Positions 44,304-53,233 of a DNA stretch of 64,000 bases are shown here, in pieces (the first letter of the stretch is position 1; the number at the start of each line of letters is the position of its first letter). The stretch covers positions 2,108,001 to 2,172,000 of the forward strand of contig NZ_CP051774.1 in assembly GCF_012913485.1 (NCBI RefSeq), read 5' to 3'. This DNA comes from Luteolibacter luteus. GTDB taxonomy: Bacteria > Verrucomicrobiota > Verrucomicrobiia > Verrucomicrobiales > Akkermansiaceae. The notes under the pieces were generated by a model that saw nothing but the letters and a program-made list of their open reading frames with translations, did not search any database and had not been told where the DNA came from. The position numbers and the translations under genes are program-made.

Positions 44304-44319
44304 TTCGATGAGTCTCGAA
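44304..44319. promoter_or_regulatory. Inverted repeat TTCGA-N6-TCGAA, copy 2 (ArsR operator candidate)
   Basis: TTCGA (44304-44308), spacer TGAGTC, TCGAA (44315-44319); one further base pair on each side (G...C) extends it to GTTCGA-N6-TCGAAC. It is 17 bp before the aldo/keto reductase ATG, well placed to block the cassette promoter. Confidence 0.75.
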
Positions 44320-44336
44320 CAACACGCGTCCCCACC

Positions 44337-45368
44337 ATGGAATTCCGACATCTCGGCGGATCGGGCCTCAAGGTCCCGGTATTGACCCTCGGCACCGGCA
44401 CCTTCGGCGGCAATGGCCCGCTCTTTTCCGCATGGGGAAACAGCGGCGTCGAGGAAGCGAAGAAGCTCATCGATATCAGCCTCGAAGCCGGGCTGAACAT
44501 GTTCGATAGCGCGGACGTTTACTCCGCCGGGCAGGCCGAGGAGATCCTCGGCAAGGCCATCGAAGGCAAGCGCGACCAAGTCCTCATTTCCACGAAGGCC
44601 ACCTTCCGCACCGGCGAAGGCCCGAATGACATCGGCTCCTCCCGCCATCACCTGATCGAGTCAATCAATGGCAGCCTGAAGCGCCTCGGAACCGACTACA
44701 TCGACCTGTTCCAACTCCACGGCTTCGACGCGCAGACGCCGATCGAAGAAACACTTTCCACTCTCGATGACCTCGTCCGCGCCGGAAAGATCCGCTACCT
44801 CGGCGTTTCGAATTTCTCCGGCTGGCACCTGATGAAGTCGCTGGCCATCGCCGAAAAATATGGCTGGGCCCGCTACGTCGCCCACCAGGCCTACTACTCG
44901 CTGATCGGCCGCAGCTACGAATGGGAACTGATGCCGCTCGGCATCGACCAGAAGATTGGCGCAGTTGTCTGGAGCCCGCTCGGCTGGGCCCGTCTCACCG
45001 GCAAGATCCGCCGTGGAACCCCTCTCCCGGAGAACAGCCGCCTGCAATCGCAGCTCAATGTGGATGTGGGCCCGCCGGTGGATGATGAATACCTCTACCG
45101 CGTGGTGGATGCCCTCGACGAAGTCGCCTCGGAAACCGGTAAGACCATCCCGCAGATCGCGATCAACTGGCTACTCCAGCGCCCGACCGTTTCCACGATC
45201 GTGATCGGCGCGCGCAACGAAGATCAGTTGCGCCAGAACCTGGGTGCTGTTGGTTGGAACCTCACCAAGGAGCAGGTGGCCAAGCTGGACGCCGCCAGCG
45301 ACACCGCTCTCGCCTACCCTTATTTCCACCAAGCCGGCTTCGAGCGGAATCCCTCGCCCGTCGCCTGA
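44337..45368 (+). CDS. Aldo/keto reductase
   Basis: 343 residues from ATG 44337; the frame upstream covers the operator. It is an NADPH-dependent carbonyl reductase with the AKR barrel: the LKVPVLTLGTGTFGG start, FDSADVYSAGQAEEILG with the catalytic Asp/Tyr, LISTKATF containing the active-site lysine, DYIDLFQLHGFD with the histidine, and TVSTIVIGARNEDQLRQNLGAVGW near the end. First gene of a five-oxidoreductase operon (gaps of 21-35 bp). Probably repressed by the divergent ArsR protein. Confidence 0.92.
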   Translation: MEFRHLGGSGLKVPVLTLGTGTFGGNGPLFSAWGNSGVEEAKKLIDISLEAGLNMFDSADVYSAGQAEEILGKAIEGKRDQVLISTKATFRTGEGPNDIGSSRHHLIESINGSLKRLGTDYIDLFQLHGFDAQTPIEETLSTLDDLVRAGKIRYLGVSNFSGWHLMKSLAIAEKYGWARYVAHQAYYSLIGRSYEWELMPLGIDQKIGAVVWSPLGWARLTGKIRRGTPLPENSRLQSQLNVDVGPPVDDEYLYRVVDALDEVASETGKTIPQIAINWLLQRPTVSTIVIGARNEDQLRQNLGAVGWNLTKEQVAKLDAASDTALAYPYFHQAGFERNPSPVA

Positions 45369-45389
45369 AATGCTCAATCCACCACCACC

Positions 45390-46184
45390 ATGGACCTCCA
45401 ACTCACCGGCAAACTCGCCCTCGTCACCGGCTCGACCGCCGGCATCGGCCTCGCCATTGCGAAGACTCTCGCAGCAGAAGGGGCCCGCGTCATCATCAAT
45501 GGCCGCACGCAGGCCCGTGTCGATGAGGCCATCGCTGCCATCCGGCAGGATGTCCCGGACGCATCCCTCGAAAGCTTCGCCGGCGATCTTGCCAAGGTGG
45601 AGGAGAGCGACCGAATCGCCATGGAGTTTCCGGACGTGGAGATCCTCGTCAACAACCTGGGCATCTTCGAGCCGAAGCCCTTCGAGGAAATCCCCGATGC
45701 CGATTGGTATCGCTTCTTCGAGACCAACTTCATGAGCGGGATGCGCCTGAGCCGCACCTACCTCCCCAAGATGAAGTCGCGCGATTGGGGCCGCATCATC
45801 TTCATCTCCAGCGAGTCTTCCTCCGACGTGCCCGCGGAGATGATCCACTACGGCGTGACGAAGACCATGCAGGTCTCGCTTTCCCGCGGCCTCGCCGGTC
45901 TCACCACCGGTACCGGCGTCACGGTGAATACCATCATGCCCGGCCCAACCTGGTCGGAAGGCGTGGAGCAGTTCGTCAAAGATCTCGCCCGCGACCAGAA
46001 CAAGCCGGCTGAACAAGTGGAGAAGGAATTCTTCACCAACATGCGGCCGAACTCGTTGCTGCGCCGCTTCATCCAGACGGATGAGATCGCCTCCTTCGTC
46101 GCCTACGTCGCCAGCCCGCGTTCCGCCGCGACGAATGGTGCCGCCCTCCGTGCCGAAGGTGGCTTGCTCCACAGCCTTTTCTAA
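45390..46184 (+). CDS. Short-chain dehydrogenase/reductase
   Basis: 264 residues. Cofactor motif TGSTAGIG (residues 14-21), LVNNLG, catalytic Ser in FISSESS and the Tyr/Lys pair in HYGVTK. The arginine in INGRTQAR after strand 2 suggests NADP(H). It starts 21 bp after the aldo/keto reductase. Substrate unknown; the operon context implies carbonyl reduction. Confidence 0.92.
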   Translation: MDLQLTGKLALVTGSTAGIGLAIAKTLAAEGARVIINGRTQARVDEAIAAIRQDVPDASLESFAGDLAKVEESDRIAMEFPDVEILVNNLGIFEPKPFEEIPDADWYRFFETNFMSGMRLSRTYLPKMKSRDWGRIIFISSESSSDVPAEMIHYGVTKTMQVSLSRGLAGLTTGTGVTVNTIMPGPTWSEGVEQFVKDLARDQNKPAEQVEKEFFTNMRPNSLLRRFIQTDEIASFVAYVASPRSAATNGAALRAEGGLLHSLF

Positions 46185-46219
46185 CAAAAACGAGAACCGC
46201 CTCTTCTCCCCTACCCGAC

Positions 46220-47269
46220 ATGAGCTCCTCCAGATCCTACGCCGCCCAAAGCGCCACCGCCGCCCTTGCTCCTCTCAGCATTGAACGCCGCGAGCCCGGG
46301 GCCACCGATGTCCAGATCGAGATCCTCTACTGCGGGGTCTGCCACTCGGACCTCCATCAGGCCCGCAATGAATGGCACAACACCATTTACCCCTGCGTCC
46401 CCGGCCATGAGATCGTGGGCCGCGTCACAAAGGTCGGGCCGCAGGTGACCAAGTTCAAGGAGGGCGATCTCGCCGCCGTAGGCTGCATGGTTGATTCCTG
46501 TCGCACCTGCGAAAACTGCCAAGCGGGCATGGAGCAATACTGCCTCAAGTTCCCGACCTTCACTTACAACGGCGAAGACAAGCATCTGGGTGGCATCACC
46601 TACGGCGGCTACTCGGATGCCATCGTGGTCGATGAAGCCTTCACCCTGAAGGTTCCCGCCAATCTCAATCCCGCCGCTGTCGCGCCGCTGCTCTGCGCCG
46701 GCATCACCACCTACTCGCCGCTGCATCACTGGAAAGTCGGCCCCGGCAAGAAGGTCGGCATCGTTGGACTTGGCGGTCTTGGCCATATGGGCGTGAAGTT
46801 CGCCCGCGCTCTGGGGGCCCACACCGTTCTCTTCACAACTTCTCCTTCCAAGGTGGAGGACGGCCTGAAGCTCGGTGCCGATGAAGTGGTGATTTCGAAG
46901 GATGCCAACGCAATGGCCAAGCATGCCTCCAGCTTCGACTTCATCCTCGATGCAGTCTCGGCCGATCACGACATCAACGCCTACCTCTCCCTGCTGAAGC
47001 TCGACGGCAACCTCACTCTCGTGGGTGCTCCGGAGAACCCGCTTCCCGTCGCCGCCTTCAATCTCTTGCTGCCACGCCGCAGCTTCTCCGGCTCCGCCAT
47101 CGGCGGCATCGCCGAGACCCAGGAGATGCTCGATTTCTGCGGCGAGAAGGGGATCGTGAGCGAGATCGAGATGATCTCGATCCAGCAGGTCAACGAGGCC
47201 TACGACCGCCTTCTCAAGAGCGATGTGAAGTACCGCTTCGTCATCGACATGGCCTCCCTCAAGAACTGA
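46220..47269 (+). CDS. Zinc-dependent NAD(P)-alcohol dehydrogenase (YahK/cinnamyl-alcohol type)
   Basis: 349 residues. The catalytic zinc site is in YCGVCHSDLHQ and GHEIVG. The structural zinc cysteines are in GCMVDSCRTCENCQAGMEQYC. The cofactor motif is GIVGLGGLGHMGVKFARALGA. This is the medium-chain group that reduces broad aldehydes with NADPH (YahK, YqhD-like function). Third gene of the reductase operon; the 35-bp gap carries no terminator. Confidence 0.94.
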   Translation: MSSSRSYAAQSATAALAPLSIERREPGATDVQIEILYCGVCHSDLHQARNEWHNTIYPCVPGHEIVGRVTKVGPQVTKFKEGDLAAVGCMVDSCRTCENCQAGMEQYCLKFPTFTYNGEDKHLGGITYGGYSDAIVVDEAFTLKVPANLNPAAVAPLLCAGITTYSPLHHWKVGPGKKVGIVGLGGLGHMGVKFARALGAHTVLFTTSPSKVEDGLKLGADEVVISKDANAMAKHASSFDFILDAVSADHDINAYLSLLKLDGNLTLVGAPENPLPVAAFNLLLPRRSFSGSAIGGIAETQEMLDFCGEKGIVSEIEMISIQQVNEAYDRLLKSDVKYRFVIDMASLKN

Positions 47270-47303
47270 GGAGCCCGCTTTTTACAACAACCGATCCATT
47301 ATC

Positions 47304-48374
47304 ATGTCCCTGCTTCAACAGCCCATCCGCATCGGTGCCTGGGAACTCCGCAACCGCATCGTCATGGCACCGCTCACCCGCTGCCGTTCCAGTGAAGGCC
47401 GCGTGCCGAATGCGCTGATGGCCGAATACTACCGCCAGCGCGCCGGTGCCGGGCTGATCCTTTCCGAAGCCACCTCCGTCACCCCGATGGGCGTGGGCTA
47501 TCCAGACACTCCCGGCCTCTGGTCGCAGGAGCAGGTTGAAGGCTGGAAGCTCGTCACCAAGGCGGTGCATGAAGCAGGCGGCACGATCATCGCCCAACTC
47601 TGGCACGTTGGACGCGTCTCCGATCCCTACTACCTGAATGGCGAACTCCCCGTCGCCCCCAGCGCCATCGCGCTGCCGGGCCACGTCAGCCTGATCCGCC
47701 CGCAGAAGCCCTATGTCACGCCTCGGGCCTTGGAACTTCAGGAGATCCCCGGCATCATCGAGGACTACCGCAAGGCTGCCTTCAATGCGAAGGAAGCCGG
47801 CTTCGATGGCGTCGAGATCCACGGCGCGAATGGCTACCTGCCTCAGCAGTTCCTGAACGACGAATCGAACAAGCGCACCGACTCCTACGGCGGCAGCATC
47901 GAGAACCGCGCCCGCTTCATGCTGGAAGCCCTCGACGCCGCAATCTCCGTCTGGGGACCGGACCGCGTGGGACTCCACCTGTCACCCGCCCTTCCGGCGA
48001 ATGGCAATGGCGACTCCGATCCCGCTGCGACCTACGGCTACGTGGCCCGTGAAGCCAGTGCCCGCGGCATCGCTTTCCTCTTCGTCCGCGAAGCTCTTGA
48101 TTCCCCGCGCTTCAGCAAGGGCATCCGCAAGGCCTTCACCGGCGACTTCATTGCCAATCAGGAGCTCACCGCCGGCGAAGGCGAAGAGCTGCTGGAGAAT
48201 GATGAAGCCGACGCCATCTCCTACGGCCGCCTCTTCATCTCGAATCCGGATCTGCCGCAACGCTTTGCTCTCGGCGCCCCGCTGAACGAACCGGATCCGG
48301 GCAGCTTCTACGGCCAAGGCCCGGAAGGATACACCGACTACCCGACCCTCGATCAACTGGCCCAGCCAGCCTGA
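47304..48374 (+). CDS. Old yellow enzyme (alkene reductase, NemA/OYE family)
   Basis: 356 residues, FMN-binding TIM barrel: [16 protein letters not shown] at the first strand, [11 protein letters not shown], the substrate-binding pair in [33 protein letters not shown], and [16 protein letters not shown] at the phosphate site. Reduces activated C=C bonds (enones, maleimides, nitro compounds) with NADPH. E. coli NemA is controlled by a repressor that senses electrophiles, which supports an electrophile-detoxification role for this cassette. Confidence 0.95.
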   Translation: MSLLQQPIRIGAWELRNRIVMAPLTRCRSSEGRVPNALMAEYYRQRAGAGLILSEATSVTPMGVGYPDTPGLWSQEQVEGWKLVTKAVHEAGGTIIAQLWHVGRVSDPYYLNGELPVAPSAIALPGHVSLIRPQKPYVTPRALELQEIPGIIEDYRKAAFNAKEAGFDGVEIHGANGYLPQQFLNDESNKRTDSYGGSIENRARFMLEALDAAISVWGPDRVGLHLSPALPANGNGDSDPAATYGYVAREASARGIAFLFVREALDSPRFSKGIRKAFTGDFIANQELTAGEGEELLENDEADAISYGRLFISNPDLPQRFALGAPLNEPDPGSFYGQGPEGYTDYPTLDQLAQPA

Positions 48375-48397
48375 TCGATCGCGCCCGATCTCACACC

Positions 48398-49420
48398 ATG
48401 AAGCTGCTCTCCGAAATCCCGCTCTCCGTTCTCGACCTTTCACCGATCGTGGAAGGCGGCACGATTTCGGAGAGCTTCCGGAATAGCGTCGATCTCGCGC
48501 AACACGTCGAGAAGCTGGGCTACACCCGCTTCTGGCTCGCCGAGCATCACAATATCCCTGGCATCGCCAGTGCTGCGACATCGGTCCTCATCGGCCATGT
48601 CGCGGCGGGCACCAGCACCCTGCGCATCGGCTCCGGCGGCATCATGCTGCCGAACCACGCACCTCTGATCATCGCCGAGCAATTCGGCACTCTTGAGGCC
48701 CTCTATCCCGGCCGCATCGACCTCGGACTCGGTCGTGCTCCTGGCACCGATCAAACCACATCGCGCGCCCTCCGCCGCGATCCCACCGCAGCCGATGATT
48801 TCCCGGATCAGGTTCAGGAGCTCATCGCTCTCTTGGGCCGCCCGAATCCCGCGCAGCGCGTGAAAGCCATCCCGGGCATGAATTCCCACGTGCCCGTCTG
48901 GCTGCTCGGCTCCAGCACCTTCAGCGCCCAGCTCGCCGCCTTCCTCGGCTTGCCTTTCGCCTTCGCCGCCCACTTCGCCCCGCGCCTGCTTCACCAGGCG
49001 CTCAAGATCTACCGCGACAACTTCCAGCCCTCCGAACGCTGGCCGGAACCTCACGCCATGGTCGGCGTCCCCGTGATCGCCGCGGATAGCGATGAAGAGG
49101 CGCGCCACCTCTCCACCTCCGTCCAGCAGCAGATCCTCAATCTCATCCGCCACGCACCGACACCCGTGCCCCCGCCGATTCCCAGCCTCGATGGCCGCTG
49201 GAGCCCGCAGGAAAAAGCCGCGGTCATGGATCACCTCGGCGCCCTCATCATCGGCGGCCCGGAAACCGTGAAATCGAAGCTCGAGGAATTCGTCGCATCC
49301 ACTGGCGCGGATGAACTTATCATCCACTCCGGCTTCTATCGCCACGAAGATCGCAGGCGCAGCTACGAGATCGTCGCCCAAGCCGCAGGCCTTCCGCGCG
49401 TCACGGTTCCATCCGCTTGA
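48398..49420 (+). CDS. Luciferase-like (LLM class) flavin-dependent oxidoreductase
   Basis: 340 residues of the bacterial-luciferase-like fold: [83 protein letters not shown], and [16 protein letters not shown]. It uses reduced FMN or F420-like flavin for oxidation or reduction of unknown compounds. Fifth and last oxidoreductase of the operon. Its last 20 bp overlap the convergent TraB/GumN gene, leaving no room for a terminator between them. Confidence 0.92.
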   Translation: MKLLSEIPLSVLDLSPIVEGGTISESFRNSVDLAQHVEKLGYTRFWLAEHHNIPGIASAATSVLIGHVAAGTSTLRIGSGGIMLPNHAPLIIAEQFGTLEALYPGRIDLGLGRAPGTDQTTSRALRRDPTAADDFPDQVQELIALLGRPNPAQRVKAIPGMNSHVPVWLLGSSTFSAQLAAFLGLPFAFAAHFAPRLLHQALKIYRDNFQPSERWPEPHAMVGVPVIAADSDEEARHLSTSVQQQILNLIRHAPTPVPPPIPSLDGRWSPQEKAAVMDHLGALIIGGPETVKSKLEEFVASTGADELIIHSGFYRHEDRRRSYEIVAQAAGLPRVTVPSA

Positions 49421-50360
49421 CCGTGTAGCCCTTCTTCGCAAGGTGGGCGCGCACGCCGTTCCTCCCGGTGTAGTGCGCCGCTCCCGCCGCGAAAAAATGC
49501 ACCTCATCCGGTGACTTCTTCAGGGTCGCATCGATGTAATTCGCCATGATCACATCGCGATCCGTCAGCAGCCGCTTGATCAGCCGCTCGCCCAGTTCGC
49601 GATGCTCTCCTTCGGAAGTCGCCTTCAGTGCCTTGTCGCACTCCGCCTCGATCTTGTCCACGTCTCCCGAGATGTAAGCATCCACGAGATCCTTCGTGGA
49701 ATCCTTTCTCTCATCGCGGTCCTTCTTCAGCAGGCGCAGCGTTTCCTTGAGCAGCACCACCTGCTCCTTCTCGTTGAAGTCGTGGAATCCCGCGAGCTGC
49801 TCCGCCGTCGTCTGCATCCCGGCAACCTTCTTCCCATCCTTTTCCGCCCGATCCCATAGCGCCATGTCAAGCGGCTTCCCGCCCTCCAGTTGGAAAGGCA
49901 GCATCGGCAGCATGATCGCGACGTACCAGGTCTTCAGCGGCTGAAAGGGAGTGGAATCCAGCTGCGGATTGATCAGCTTCAACTCCTCCTCAAGCCGCTT
50001 CCCCAGCTGTGGCCCGATCGAATCAGAGAGCTGCTTTCCATCGCGCCGGAGCACCAATTGCACCGCCCCTACCTGCGTCGCCGCATCAAAGGGAGCTTCG
50101 GTGTGCACCGCCGTCGCCTCCTTGAAGGCCTTCTCCGCCGCGGGGTGCAGCGTTGCCGCCGGTCCTGTTCCCACATGGATCGTGCCGAAAAGATAGGCCG
50201 GCTTCTTCACATCCTTCCCCTCGATCTTCCACAGCAGTGGCTTCACCGGATGGTCCGGCTCATCGGCGGCAAACAAGGGTGCCGCCAGCGCGGACGCCAG
50301 CCCTGCCAGCAGCACGCGGCAGGATCGGGAGAAGAAACGGGAGAGGAGCATTTCGCCCAA
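49401..50360 (-). CDS. TraB/GumN family protein, secreted
   Basis: 319 residues with a signal peptide (about 1-32, ending [10 protein letters not shown]). Domain hallmarks are [12 protein letters not shown] and [17 protein letters not shown]-like FFAAGAAHY near the end, plus many charged helices between. The family (TraB/GumN/PrgY) includes putative metalloproteases such as TIKI; the GTIH and AAHY histidines are the conserved ones. It is probably periplasmic. Convergent with the luciferase-like gene and in the same orientation as the phospholipase-like gene, 36 bp downstream of it. Confidence 0.85.
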   Translation of the reverse strand: MGEMLLSRFFSRSCRVLLAGLASALAAPLFAADEPDHPVKPLLWKIEGKDVKKPAYLFGTIHVGTGPAATLHPAAEKAFKEATAVHTEAPFDAATQVGAVQLVLRRDGKQLSDSIGPQLGKRLEEELKLINPQLDSTPFQPLKTWYVAIMLPMLPFQLEGGKPLDMALWDRAEKDGKKVAGMQTTAEQLAGFHDFNEKEQVVLLKETLRLLKKDRDERKDSTKDLVDAYISGDVDKIEAECDKALKATSEGEHRELGERLIKRLLTDRDVIMANYIDATLKKSPDEVHFFAAGAAHYTGRNGVRAHLAKKGYTVKRMEP

Positions 50361-50396
50361 ACAATGCCCGAGAACCCCGCCCGGACAAGACCCGGT

Positions 50397-50945
50397 TTAC
50401 GCCTCCCGGTCGAGCGGATCCGGGCAGCGATCCCTCAAACGGCAGCGCCCGCAGTAGTCCCCCAGGAAAAGTTCATCCACCCAGCCGACCAGCTTTTCAA
50501 GATCCTCCGCCTCATCGGTCAGGAAGCCCGCCTCGAAGTTCCGCTTGTCCGCATGCTTCGCCCCCATCCCCGCACCGGTCAGATTCGGCGACCCCACAAA
50601 GGCCCGCTTCCCGTCCGCGATCACCGACTTCGTATGCACCCGCGGGCACAGCACCCGCTCGAACAAATCGCTCTCAAGCAGCACCGGATAGCGGTCGAAG
50701 TCCTCGCGGAAACGCGGCCCCGGCTCCTTCGCATGGATCAGCCGCACCGCCACGCCCTCCTCTACCAATTCCGCCAGCACCCGCAGGAACGGCACCGACC
50801 GCTTCCCCCGCGCGACATGCATGTCCTTGATGTCCGCCGTGACGATCCACAAAAAGCGCCGCGCCGAAGGCACCAGCTCCCCGATCACCCGGGTGTGGAT
50901 CTCTTCGTTAAGGATCAGCTCGCGCACGCGGATATTGAAAGCCAC
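50397..50945 (-). CDS. Small single-HKD phospholipase D-like protein with cysteine cluster
   Basis: About 182 residues if the GTG at 50945 is used; the much longer open frame continues antiparallel-free through the MFS gene in another frame and is not real. One HKD motif is visible: VHTKSVIADGKRAFVGSPNLTG (His104, Lys106, Asp111, Gly118, Asn121 in this start). The C-terminus carries CGRCRLRDRC (Cys165, 168, 174), suggesting a metal site. PLD-superfamily nucleases of this size act as dimers so that two HKD motifs meet. No signal peptide, so it is cytoplasmic. It lies 26 bp after the MFS gene. A CTG or other start a few codons upstream cannot be excluded. Confidence 0.7.
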   Translation of the reverse strand: MAFNIRVRELILNEEIHTRVIGELVPSARRFLWIVTADIKDMHVARGKRSVPFLRVLAELVEEGVAVRLIHAKEPGPRFREDFDRYPVLLESDLFERVLCPRVHTKSVIADGKRAFVGSPNLTGAGMGAKHADKRNFEAGFLTDEAEDLEKLVGWVDELFLGDYCGRCRLRDRCPDPLDREA

Positions 50946-50971
50946 GTGCGCGGCTTCGTCGATGCTTCCGC

Positions 50972-52183
50972 TCAGGCCAATTCCGGATCTTCCGGAGCGC
51001 GGCTCGCCCCTTGGCTGAGCAAGGCCACCGCCACCGAACCCAAGCTCACCAAGCCAGCGATCCACGGGATATTGGCCAGGCCCGGACCATGCAGGATCAC
51101 GAAGCCACCGAGCCAAGCGCCGATCGCATTGCCCAGATTGAAGGCACCGATGTTCAAGCTGGATGCAAGCGTCTGGCTCCCTGAGCCCGCGTGACGCAGT
51201 ACCCGCATCTGCAAGGGAGCCACCGTCGCAAAAGCCCCCGCACCGAGCAGCCCGGTGAAGACCACCACGGCCGCCTTGCTGTGGATCGCAAAACTCATCA
51301 AGCCCAAGACCGCCGCGAGGAAGATCAAGGAGCCGAACAAGGTCGCCGTCAGCCTCCTGTCGGCCAAGCGACCACCAATCAAGTTTCCCACGATCATTCC
51401 CCCACCGAATGCCAGCAGGATCGGCGAGACCGCCTTCTCGCTGAATCCGGAGATCCCCGTCAGGATTGGCTGGATATAGGTGAAGACCGCAAAAACCCCG
51501 GCCCAACTCAGCACCGTCATCAAAAGCCCGCTCAGCACCTTCGCACCGGTGACAGCAGCAATCTCCGAGCGAATATCGGACGGAGCTTCAGCCTTTCCCT
51601 TCTCCGCAGGCACCAGCCACGCGATCGCCGCAAGCCCCAGCACCCCGAGAATCGCCACCGCCCAAAAGGTCGCCCTCCAGCCCAGTTGCAAGCCCAGCCA
51701 CGCGCCCGCCGGCACCCCGATCAGCGTCGCGAAGGTCAGTCCGGTGAACATCACCGAGATCGCCGAAGCCTTCCGCTCCTCGTTCACCAGCGTCGTCGCG
51801 ACTACGGCTCCCACTCCGAAGAAAGTCCCGTGCGCCATCGAGGTGATCACCCGCGCCACCATCAGCAACGCATAGTTGGAAGCCACCGCACAGACCACGT
51901 TTCCCACGATGAAAATCCCCATCAGCGCGAGTAGCACTGACTTCCGCGGCCACCGGCTTGTGGCGAGCGTGAGCACTGGCGCCCCCAGGAAAACGCCCAG
52001 CGCATAGCCGCTGATCAGCAGCCCTGCCGCAGCAATTGTGACCTGCAGATCCGCGGCCACCTGCTGCAGCAAGCCCATGATCACAAATTCCGTGGTGCCG
52101 ATCCCGAAGGCACCGACGGTGAGTGCGTAGACGGCCGCAGGCATCCGGCCGCCGCCGGAGGGAGAATCATGTGGAGCATGCAT
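50972..52183 (-). CDS. MFS transporter, DHA1 (AraJ/YdhP-like) drug or sugar efflux type
   Basis: 403 residues, twelve membrane helices. The N-terminal half has GAFGIGTTEFVIMGLLQQVAADL, the conserved GYALGVFLGAPVL and RWPRKSVLLALMGIF loop 2-3 region, and the ARVITSMAHGTFFGVG helix typical of the AraJ/YdhP/PmrA group. It expels small molecules using the proton gradient. It is divergent from the LysR regulator, which probably controls it. The next gene on the same strand is the HKD protein. Confidence 0.92.
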   Translation of the reverse strand: MHAPHDSPSGGGRMPAAVYALTVGAFGIGTTEFVIMGLLQQVAADLQVTIAAAGLLISGYALGVFLGAPVLTLATSRWPRKSVLLALMGIFIVGNVVCAVASNYALLMVARVITSMAHGTFFGVGAVVATTLVNEERKASAISVMFTGLTFATLIGVPAGAWLGLQLGWRATFWAVAILGVLGLAAIAWLVPAEKGKAEAPSDIRSEIAAVTGAKVLSGLLMTVLSWAGVFAVFTYIQPILTGISGFSEKAVSPILLAFGGGMIVGNLIGGRLADRRLTATLFGSLIFLAAVLGLMSFAIHSKAAVVVFTGLLGAGAFATVAPLQMRVLRHAGSGSQTLASSLNIGAFNLGNAIGAWLGGFVILHGPGLANIPWIAGLVSLGSVAVALLSQGASRAPEDPELA

Positions 52184-52246
52184 AGGCCGCCATCTTACCG
52201 CCTCGCCCTTGATTCATCCAATCTCTTGATCTAATCATATCGATAG

Positions 52247-53233
52247 ATGGCAACGATCAAAGAAGGCATCACCGAACTGCGCCACCTCCGCTATTTTCTC
52301 GCGGTCGCGGAGACGCGGAACTTCCGGAAGGCAGCCCAAAACCTCTTTCTCTCCCAGCCCACGCTTTCCCATCAGATCAAGCAGCTGGAGATGCAGATGG
52401 GTGCACCGCTCTTCGAACGCCTGAGCCGCACCGTGCGCCTCACCGCCGCTGGCGAAATCCTGCGCAAGCGCGCGGTCTCGATGCTCCGCGAGCTCGACGA
52501 CGCCAAGCGAGAGATCTCCGAGCTGCTCAGCATGGCCAGCGGCGAACTTCGCATCGGCATCGTCTCCACCGTGAATGTCGCCGTGATTCCGGAAGCGGTC
52601 GGCAATTTCCGGAACTCCCATCCTGGGGTTTCCGTTTCGGTGCGGGAACTCCAGATGGAACTCCTCGAAGCCGAACTGCTCGCCGGAAATCTCGACCTCG
52701 GCATCAGCTTCATGCACGAACGCCACGGCAAGCGCCTCGATACCGAGATGCTCTTCGTCGAACGCCTCGTCGCCGTCCTGCCGAAAGGCCATCCTCTCGC
52801 GAAACGGAAAAAAATCACCCTGCCCGACATGCTGACTCAGCCGATGGTCCTGCTCAGCCACGGCTTCTGCACCCGCGAACTCGTCCTCGAAAGCGTTTCC
52901 CTCCAGGGACTCGAACGCGTGCTCCGCCCCTCGATCGAAATGAACTCGATCGAGGGAGTGCTCGCCACCGTCCGGCAGACGAACATGGTAACTCTCATGC
53001 CCGAATCCGCCGTCCGCTGGGCCGCCTATCCGGACCTCGTCGTGAAACCGCTCGCCGACAAGGCGGAGAATCTCTCCTTCCGCCGTGTCGGCCTGGCATG
53101 GGTGAATGGAGGCCATCGCACCGCCGCTGCCTGCGCCTTTGCGGACGAAGTGAAGGCGGTGATCCGCAAGGAAGAGAAGGCCTGCAAGGGCAAGCGCATC
53201 AATCCTTCCGCTTCAGCAACGGGAAAAGGATGA
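52247..53233 (+). CDS. LysR-family transcriptional regulator
   Basis: 328 residues. The N-terminal helix-turn-helix (LRHLRYFLAVAETRNFRKAAQNLFLSQPTLSHQIKQLE) and the effector-binding domain (ELRIGIVSTVNVAVIPEAVGNFRNSHPGVSV) are standard for the CynR/CbbR-like group. The target is probably the divergent MFS gene across a 63-bp gap containing TGAT-CTA-ATCA (52228-52238), a possible LysR half-site pair. Its last 35 bp overlap the end of convergent lysS. Confidence 0.93.
   Translation: MATIKEGITELRHLRYFLAVAETRNFRKAAQNLFLSQPTLSHQIKQLEMQMGAPLFERLSRTVRLTAAGEILRKRAVSMLRELDDAKREISELLSMASGELRIGIVSTVNVAVIPEAVGNFRNSHPGVSVSVRELQMELLEAELLAGNLDLGISFMHERHGKRLDTEMLFVERLVAVLPKGHPLAKRKKITLPDMLTQPMVLLSHGFCTRELVLESVSLQGLERVLRPSIEMNSIEGVLATVRQTNMVTLMPESAVRWAAYPDLVVKPLADKAENLSFRRVGLAWVNGGHRTAAACAFADEVKAVIRKEEKACKGKRINPSASATGKG

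Noticed and set aside
50946-51506. N-terminal extension of the phospholipase D-like protein through the MFS gene
   Set aside because: It is another frame of the MFS transporter and has glycine/arginine-rich composition without homology.
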